DNA of 64,000 bases from Aquatica leii. Its lineage: Eukaryota > Arthropoda > Insecta > Coleoptera > Lampyridae. Made by a program: the position numbers and the translations under genes. The stretch lies in assembly GCA_035610365.1 (NCBI GenBank), contig CM069432.1:114533529-114597528 (forward strand), written 5' to 3'. Under the pieces are notes generated by a model. It made no database searches and was not told where the DNA came from. It saw only the letters and a program-made list of their open reading frames with translations. Shown in pieces: positions 59,001-64,000 of the stretch. Numbering within the stretch: the stretch's first letter is position 1; the number at the start of each line of letters is the position of its first letter.

Positions 59001-62000
59001 TACATCACGATTGTTTACTTTCGCATCTTCCGTATTAGCTACTAAATATTTTAATAATTGTTTTGTAGTTACACAACCGGACGCTCGCACACCCGATTTT
59101 AAAAATGGATCATTTAAAGTATTAGCAATTATATCGACAATAATGTTTTCCGCGAGTTTACAACTTTGTCCTAATGCTAATTTGCGATAATAGAAGTCTA
59201 GCAAGCTCTGATGTTTGCTCCTCTCTAAATTTACAAGCTCTTTTAACTTACAGTAAATTCCTTGTTGTGGAGGAAAAGCTTCGATTAAATTTGTTTTCCA
59301 ATCTTCCCACGAAAGATTGAGGTCTTCTTGATTAGTGTACCAAGTTCTAGCGTTACCTTTTAACTTATTGGACATGCAAAATATACGATCCCTATCGTCC
59401 CATTCGAAAACGTCTCCAGTAGAATCAATGGTATGCAGCCACTGCGCCATAGTCATGTCATCTAATCTGCCGCTAAACGCTGGTACGCTGTCTATTCTTC
59501 CCTGGTAACGACTCGATTTCGCGTTCAATTTATTTTTGAGTTTTTTGAGTTTCTTTCTTAAATTGCGGTTTTCGCGAGAAGCATCACTTGAACTATCACT
59601 ACTACACGTACTACAAGAAGTGTCACTGTCACTACTCGCGTTCGCACGCCGTTTTTTATTTGTCTTAGGCATTTTTAATGCGTTTTATTATAACTTACCG
59701 AATTACCGACCTATGCGTCGCTATTTATTTTTTTTTGCACTTATCGCAGTTACCGCACAATAAAAAAAAACAGTCGGACGTAATTTAGTAAGCTTAAGCA
59801 AATAAGTTTTTGTTTTTAATCGCACGTAGGCGAATCCCGCTTCTGATTTGTTAGAGTTTGTTTTTCAAATGAAACACTAATTATACGAACTTCTGTATTA
59901 GAGTAAAAAAACATAAATTCATGCTAAATAGACAAGCTTACAACTCAACGTTCGGTATCGAACTGCCCTAAATCTCATATGCACATGCATGTTACCAAAC
60001 CGTCGAGCTTTATATTCTTGATCGTTTTTACAGTACACAATTGGTTTTTAAAAAGAACTTATATATCAATGTTAATTGTGTTGATTTAAAACTTACGACA
60101 GTCTCTCTGTGGTGCACTAATTTCTAACCGTATTGATTCAAATAACGGAACAGTATCTAGCTTTAATTGATTTTTCAGCAATGACAAAAATATCCCATCT
60201 TCAAAATTACTGCTACACATACTGACTTGGTTGTAACAATAATTATCATCTTTGTCATCAAATCTGTACGACTGCTATTTCTAAGCCAATTTACATCTAG
60301 ATAATTCAACCGATGTATATCAATGTATGGATTTACTTTTCAAAAGTTTGCCTTATTGCATCAGCTGGTATACGAAAAAACTAAGGTTCGAATTATTACT
60401 ATTATTATTTTAGCAAACAGATGATTACATTACACAAAAACTTTAATAATATTATACTGAAAAACGTTATGAACCAGTAAACAACAACAAATACCAAAAA
60501 CAACCTACTGCGCTAGTTACCACAAGTCGATCATGCTCTGTGAAATTTTACGGAAAAAAATTCCTGAGAGTTATCGTACTGATTCTAAAAGCATTATACT
60601 GTGGTATACCAAGAAAATATTAAGTCCAAATAAGTGAGAAATATAAACGGAAGTGTACTCCGTATTCACTTTCTGCATTTACAAAGAAAACAAACTGCAT
60701 CGACATTGTGGACTTATCTTTGTTGTGGACCAAATACTCAGTACTAAAATCAACTTTAAGTTGCAAAAAAAAAATCTTATATATACTATATTAGAAAATA
60801 TAGAAAACAATAGTTTATTTTAATGAAGCCAAAAATTAAAAACAAACAATTAAAAACTTGTCATCGTAATTAGATTAATAAGGTTTTGAAAGAATGAATG
60901 CAGTTGCTACAAACTCATTAATTTTTGATTAATAATGTTAAGAAGCAGCTGCTTACTTGTGTGGTTATACCAAATCCAAAAAATTGATAAATTTGAAAGT
61001 TTTACCATTTACCATGCAGGAATCTTTTATTTTAATTTCGAAAAAATAAGAAAGAAGCATCATATCTACTTTTACACCTACTCATTCATTCACCGTATTA
61101 CATAGTAATAATGCAATTAAATATAATTCAACCAAATTAAAAATTTTATTAAAAAAAATACTAAGTACCTATAATAAATTGCAAATAAGATAAATCTTCT
61201 GATCAAATATATATAATTATAAAATTATTTATTTAAATCGATCTTCATTACAGCACAAATTTAGTGTAAACGCCTGGCGCTATAATAGTATATTAAAACA
61301 CAAGTTACAGAATGAACGCACTTCAATCACGAGACCGGGTTTCATACAGGGGTCGTGCGGCGGCGAGTTTATGAAGCGATCGAGTGCTTGAAACGTATTC
61401 TATGACGTGTGCTTTATACTATTTTCTCTATTTTCATACAATATTTAATATTTTTCGTATAATTTTAATTTTAAAACAGCATTGGGAAACTTTTATATTT
61501 AATTGAATTGGCACTTACATCTTGACATATTGAAATTTATCTGTTAACCTAAAATCTCATACAACATTATCTTTTATACCTTTATAAGTAAATAACTTTG
61601 AATTAATAGGACGTTTTTATTTTATTTTTGCATCAAAATTTGAATTCCAATTGTTAAGGTCCAATGATTTTGATTTCTTTTTCATATAACGTCAACTTAC
61701 GATGCAGAGATACCATCTTTGAAAAAACTAACATTACTAAAATTCGTTTAAGAGTTTGCTTATTCTTACACGGATTTTAGTGTAAGAATCGCTAATTCTC
61801 ATGTCGAAATAGAGAAACAACATTCTGTGTGGATTCCATGTTTATCTTTCCGCTTAAACGTCAATTTATTCCGTTTATTTTATTTTTTTTAAAACCTTAT
61901 TTTCTGATGTACATATTAAATTTGCACGAAGAATGTTTGATACAATTGGACGGTGCTTCTACTCATTATGGACGACAAATGCAGCAGTGACTAACGAAAA

Positions 62001-64000
62001 TGATCGTTGATTCCCGTTATGGGACCTTCATGCTTACCTGACTTAAATTAACTGGATTTGGAGTCATTAAAAGGATTAAGTATGCTACATCAATAAAAGC
62101 CCGCAATAAATTAATAGAAGAAGAAATGATTTCATTCAAATAACAGCAGCGATGAATACATTGGTTCGTTGACGCTGGAGGAATGAACTTTCAGCACTTA
62201 TCATAATTTTTGTTTTAAAAATGTATCTCTGTTTATAAAGCTTTACTGTTCTTGACATTTTGTATTCAAAACATGCCAACTGATTCTCTTGAACAACACT
62301 AATAAGCATTAACATTGTTATTTTACTTTGAGCTTTTCTTCCATGGCAGTTTGATTTTCAAAGTATAGAATTTTGTTGAATATTTTAAAAACAACGCAAA
62401 ATATCAAAAAAGCATAAAGATAAAAATGTTTTAAGTGAATTTATAATTAATTTTTTTAGGGCAAACACTATCAACACGTTGTAAAAAACATTCAGTTATA
62501 TTTCTTTAAAACTAATTAAGTAAAACAGGATTTTCATTATGAAATATAGCATAACATCTTTGTTGGCGTTTTGTTTGTTGAGTTAGGTTTTAATGATTGT
62601 TATATATTACAGGTATAACAACCGACAACGACAGTGGTTACATGTCGCAAAACATTGAATCTAATTCATCAGCCGATACATCTTTAGACCAGCGACAAAT
62701 TGCTATAACTATTCCCGACGTTGACATAAAAGAAGTTTTTTTAAACGAAGATGCTTTATTAGAAAAACCTTCTTTCATTCCCAAACATTCTAATTTAACA
62801 CTGAACGAACATAAAGAGTTTGATCACCTATACTTTATGTCTGCACTTCAAGATAATTATATTATTAATTCATCCGTCACTAGCCAAAATACCACATTTA
62901 GTGGTTTTGATGAAGATGAATCTGGTATATCAAACTATTCAGAATCTATTCCTATTGCAACACCAATTATTGTAAATACTTCTTTTATAGAAACCTTAAG
63001 CGAAAGTAGCAAGAAAAAAGTATCAGATAAAGAAAACGATATGAATAGTTTGAATATTAGTAGTAACTCGAAAGGAAATTTAGAGGACGAAAAGAAATTT
63101 GTTTTTGACGAAAACGATTTAAACAGCATTCAGATTCGCATGATGGATGCAAATAATTGCGATATGTCACTTTTTGAAAGTTTTTATTCTTTTGTTTGTA
63201 AATTGTATACCAAAAACGAGACAATTCCAGAAGAACCCAGCGTTAGTTTTATAAATCCGAGCCAGTTACATTTTAATCAATTGAACAAGCAAATAGAAAA
63301 CAGTCCGTACAAAAGTTCTTATTTACAATTAGAATGTAGTAGTTCACAAACCACTACTAGTACGAATATTCCAGTTTCAACAAGTAGTTCTACTCCTATT
63401 AAACAGCAAGTTCAGAGTAAGGCAGCAGTCAGTCCAGAGCTGTTTTCAGACGATGATATTAGTGAAACTTTGGCTCAAGATACACCTCAGGTACAAGCTT
63501 TAAAAGACGTAATGTACACTACACAGAATGATTATAATCTGCTGAAAAAAGTACGCGATTCTTTAGGTGGAGTTCCTCCACCGCCAAGTGTAACGATCTC
63601 TCTTATAACGTCACGTGAAATATTAGAAAAAGTTGAAAAAAACTTTCACTTATTTACTACCAAGGAAGATGTAAATAATAAAAACAAAGCAAATGTAGAT
63701 ACCGAAGGTATAACCTTGTTAGTAAATTGTAATGAATGTGATACTACCACAAAGGCATTTCCTGACGTTATGAACTTAAGATATCATGGTTTACAGTAAG
63801 TAACAGTTACTTCTTGGTATTTTAATTACAATTGTTTTTATTTATAGTCATAACAGAAGTAAAATTAGTGAAGAGTTTGAACATTTGTGTATAAAATACA
63901 CTGAAAGATGTATAGGTGCAGAGACGCAGTCGACTTGTACCGCATTTGGGGTAAACGCTCTAAGTCCATCTAAACGCAAAATTAAGTATAAAAAAGTGGT
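50093..64000 (+). CDS. Unrecognised multi-exon gene (first three exons, runs off right edge)
   Basis: Exon 1 50093-50144 (MEQMLRKCTEDKTAVLK plus one base, donor GTATTA), exon 2 62613-63795 (acceptor ATTACAG, donor GTAAGT) and exon 3 63848 to the edge. Exon 1 leaves one base and exon 2 supplies two, giving Gly, so the join is in phase; exon 2 to 3 gives a His codon. That exons 1 and 2 belong together is my inference. The product so far is over 460 residues. DNDSGYMSQ near residue 23 has a DSGxxS motif, the beta-TrCP/Slimb degron form. It is then long, acidic and serine/asparagine-rich, with SPELFSDDDISETL, PPPPSVTISL, a CNEC pair and a basic stretch LSPSKRKIKYKKV at the edge. No known domain is recognised. 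Codon use is ordinary and the frame is clean. Confidence 0.7.
50145..51370. other. Intron 1 of the 50093 gene, 5' part
   Basis: AT-rich; no recognised feature. Confidence 0.35.
51371..51710 (+). repeat. Second copy of the dispersed repeat seen at 7333
   Basis: ACTTTCCTGTAAGGAAAGTA, TAGCGATCG, a short (GT)n, AACTTGAAATTTGGTATAGA and GGGTGTATCCGCCATTTTTA follow in the same order as in intron 1 of the Kenny-like gene. Confidence 0.8.
51711..52291. other. Intronic DNA without recognised features
   Basis: No gene or defined repeat seen. Confidence 0.3.
52292..52586. mobile_element. Tc1/mariner-like MITE, TA flanked
   Basis: CAGGTCCCGTCG at the left resembles the inverted right end (CAGGGTCCGTCAAG on the other strand). 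TA lies on both sides. 295 bp; no gene. Confidence 0.55.
52587..54107. other. Intronic DNA with one dispersed-repeat match
   Basis: 52755-52825 is the inverted match of 41830-41870 (ACACTAACGAACGAATATTG, GACGTTTGC). Short clean frames near 53530 (MNVMNDYADLKYQNIVVVFN...) and 53608 (REITINQETRLLEEKWRQSL) have protein-like composition but no splice context I can defend. Confidence 0.35.
54108..54338 (+). CDS. Small open frame, 76 codons, unrecognised
   Basis: From ATG 54108 the product is basic/acidic mixed and aromatic-rich (TEEYHRFFDYGLRAFNEQNR..., IFQIFDIDKMMSRENALLFD..., REDDPV). Its G+C and codon use are higher than in surrounding AT-rich frames. It lies in intron 1 of the 50093 gene on the same strand. 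It could be a small nested gene, the last exon of a decayed gene, or an alternative exon. No family match. Confidence 0.35.
   Translation: MVYDNSNTAVKSTKHDFRTEEYHRFFDYGLRAFNEQNRVVRQRNNNRIFQIFDIDKMMSRENALLFDPKLREDDPV
54339..54872. other. Intronic DNA without recognised features
   Basis: Nothing supported. It ends at the GTAC target duplication (54873-54876) of the Ty3 element. Confidence 0.3.
54877..55060 (-). repeat. 3' LTR (sense) of Ty3 element
   Basis: 184 bp. Same sequence as the LTR at 59849-60032 by direct reading. Confidence 0.95.
55074..55272 (-). repeat. Four tandem units of about 49 bp in the Ty3 element
   Basis: Unit starts at 55074, 55123, 55172 and about 55221 (GATGGAGCGTCTGCGCGG... 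CCATCC). Each contains CCAG-GACACAT-CTGG, a 4-bp stem with a 7-nt loop. In the first unit the stem is CCAG/CCGG, which is a G.U pair only in the minus-strand RNA. Open frames here on the minus strand are repeat artefacts. Confidence 0.85.
55326..56030 (-). repeat. Array of about 27 short stem-loops with covarying stems
   Basis: Roughly every 25 bases there is a 5-7-bp inverted pair around a 7-nt loop, mostly ACACTAG or ACACTGG on the plus strand. Stems differ but stay complementary: GATAGT/ACTATC, GGTAGT/ACTACC, GGTGGT/ACCACC, GTGGT/ACCAC, GATAGC/GCTATC, ACATAGT/ACTATGT. Imperfect stems that I inspected (GGCAGT/ACTACC, GTGGC/ACCAC, GATAGC/GCTACC, GATAGT/ACTACC) are A.C on the plus strand and therefore G.U in the minus-strand sense RNA; the stem at about 55530 is only partly paired. 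A higher-order unit of 154 bp (six hairpins) is repeated. It lies between the pol remnant and the 3' LTR. Confidence 0.9.
56031..56311 (-). other. Ty3 element non-coding stretch between pol and hairpin array
   Basis: No frame recognised. 3' untranslated region of the element, with unique sequence. Confidence 0.5.
56312..56876 (-). pseudogene. Ty3 RNase H end and integrase zinc finger, core deleted, frameshifted
   Basis: The frame entering at 56876 carries the end of RNase H (WWLAMQEYDFTVEHRPGSQM then NHVDALSR) and the linker to integrase. At about 56545, in a run of six A/T, the frame shifts to the HHCC zinc finger (FHDDNGHPGWKRTLDAIKSV ... CIACLVAKKPTGKR). The DDE core should follow; instead a short basic tail (RFRGVVSSDRLKLFRSQLAE) and a stop occur, the sort of sequence found at the C-terminus of such polyproteins. 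I read this as an internal deletion. Confidence 0.88.
56804..57880 (-). pseudogene. Ty3 reverse transcriptase and RNase H
   Basis: Contains RMVVDYRKLNAITVKDRYPL, FLDLKSGYHQI (first Asp), FGLSNAPAVFQRAIN, VLVYLDDILI (YLDD catalytic box), the FFGLASYFRKYI connection and RNase H blocks (HTDASKHGIGGVL, YELETLAVYEAVKRFRNYLYG, TDCNS). The frame is shifted relative to gag-protease near 57850 and again near 56860 before the end of RNase H. Otherwise open. Confidence 0.93.
57840..59672 (-). CDS. Ty3 gag and protease polyprotein part
   Basis: 610 codons from ATG at 59670-59672. A serine/acid-rich and basic N-terminus, then a capsid-like domain (FSGRLDDMTMAQWLHTIDST ... NARTWY ... W-x2-WK-NLIEAFP). Two CCHC-type knuckles follow (CYSCGRKEHKKANC, CNYCKFKGHYETEC). 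The protease has AYVDFGSECNTV, with Phe between Asp and Gly where Thr or Ser is commonest; D-F-G-S is known to me in some Ty3-like families. DILVGRPVTDD is the second protease motif. It ends in the reverse-transcriptase leader (SPYAS), where the frame breaks. Confidence 0.92.
   Translation of the reverse strand: MPKTNKKRRANASSDSDTSCSTCSSDSSSDASRENRNLRKKLKKLKNKLNAKSSRYQGRIDSVPAFSGRLDDMTMAQWLHTIDSTGDVFEWDDRDRIFCMSNKLKGNARTWYTNQEDLNLSWEDWKTNLIEAFPPQQGIYCKLKELVNLERSKHQSLLDFYYRKLALGQSCKLAENIIVDIIANTLNDPFLKSGVRASGCVTTKQLLKYLVANTEDAKVNNRDVDKPFHKNKPVSQLFHVKRSIKCYSCGRKEHKKANCTKFNSEKTCNYCKFKGHYETECFKRRDDSKNTKLHKLMCNINNVSGDKYYKSAKIHGNTVSAYVDFGSECNTVKNALLKKINLKLYPCDVTLEGYGGATIKPLGIVQAEIEIDEIKMTTNFYVVPDALQVVDILVGRPVTDDNSVFVYKTPEFHTLTKRNLFEHLTHVVEGENKIKIYCSTDVKVKPGINLVTVNANIIDGVIYSNPSEQCRDGLTLILPANKIKIHDGMGVIKIRNINVQKIDIPKGTCVARGLEINEVTTQTGVDINEDEKRRLQDIIDKYPKCFNENNALLSNIDLEMHNELTSTVPITYKPYRLSMFEREKVRAIVDDLLQKQIIEPTVSPYASLYC
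59833..59848 (-). promoter_or_regulatory. Candidate primer-binding site of the Ty3 element
   Basis: Immediately inside the sense 5' LTR the plus strand reads CGAATCCCGCTTCTGA, which looks like a tRNA T-arm and acceptor 3' part. The sense strand would therefore pair with such a tRNA, starting a few bases in from its CCA end. The tRNA is not assigned. Confidence 0.5.
59849..60032 (-). repeat. 5' LTR (sense) of Ty3 element
   Basis: 184 bp, no difference seen from the other LTR. Followed by GTAC. Confidence 0.95.
60037..62612. other. Intron 1 of the 50093 gene, 3' part
   Basis: About 2.6 kb, AT-rich, with no exon, RNA gene or clear mobile-element end recognised. Around 61320-61395 the sequence is locally G+C-rich (GGTCGTGCGGCGGCGAG). 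It ends at the ATTACAG acceptor of exon 2. Confidence 0.4.

Larger units (their letters stand above)
54877..60032 (-). mobile_element. Ty3-type LTR retrotransposon, integrase core deleted, hairpin array near 3' end
   Basis: Two 184-bp LTRs (54877-55060, 59849-60032) with no difference seen, TG...CA ends and a 4-bp GTAC duplication (54873-54876, 60033-60036). The element is on the minus strand, so the sense 5' LTR is the right one. Order: gag, protease, reverse transcriptase, RNase H, integrase zinc finger, then a short tail, two tandem-repeat blocks and the 3' LTR. There are three frame changes in pol, and the integrase DDE core is missing. Inserted in intron 1 of the 50093 gene, in antisense orientation to it. 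Confidence 0.95.

Overview
The window looks like AT-rich, intron-containing insect (or at least arthropod) genomic DNA. The evidence is split genes with GT/AG introns, an IKK-gamma/Kenny-type gene with a UBAN coiled coil and a NEMO-type zinc finger, BEL/Pao and Ty3 LTR elements, Tigger/pogo, hAT and Tc1/IS630-like remnants, and many MITEs. No bacterial features, rRNA genes or intact tRNA genes were seen. The species is not identifiable from this.

Host genes. (1) 1-514, minus strand: the first exons of adenosine kinase, running off the left edge. (2) 7001-12582, plus strand: a complete NEMO/optineurin/Kenny gene. It has an N-terminal LIR-like motif, long coiled coils, a UBAN exon, and two successive terminal exons that each encode a C-x2-C-x12-H-x3-C finger. 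(3) 50093 to beyond 64000, plus strand: an unrecognised gene. I assemble it from a 52-base first exon and a 1183-base exon 12.5 kb downstream, because the splice phases match. It has a DSGxxS-type motif. Its first intron holds a whole Ty3 element.

Mobile-element region. From about 13.8 to 49.3 kb the DNA is almost entirely nested transposons. A BEL/Pao element (16700-24718, 330-bp LTRs with no visible difference, 5-bp duplication) sits inside a TIR element (16649-26062), and is itself interrupted by another TIR element (21438-23632). A Tigger (from 29832) is split by a 3-kb TIR element (31110-34085) and by a 1-kb MITE with 62-65-bp TIRs (34838-35851). Two hAT deletion derivatives keep opposite ends of a ZMYM1-like transposase. 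A decayed YqaJ-type exonuclease gene lies at 38.9-39.8 kb. A Ty3 element (54877-60032, 184-bp LTRs with no visible difference) has lost its integrase core and carries about 27 short hairpins in tandem.

Two observations stand out. First, several TIR elements here start CCCA and end TGGG, with 2-bp A/T-only target duplications. Two of them carry exons of one protein family: a WPPYK-type N-terminal module and a DUF4806-like C-terminal module, interrupted at the same intron phase. A third copy of the gene is decayed. Second, the Ty3 hairpin array shows covarying stems around a conserved 7-nt loop, and the imperfect pairs I inspected become G.U pairs only in the retrotransposon's sense RNA.
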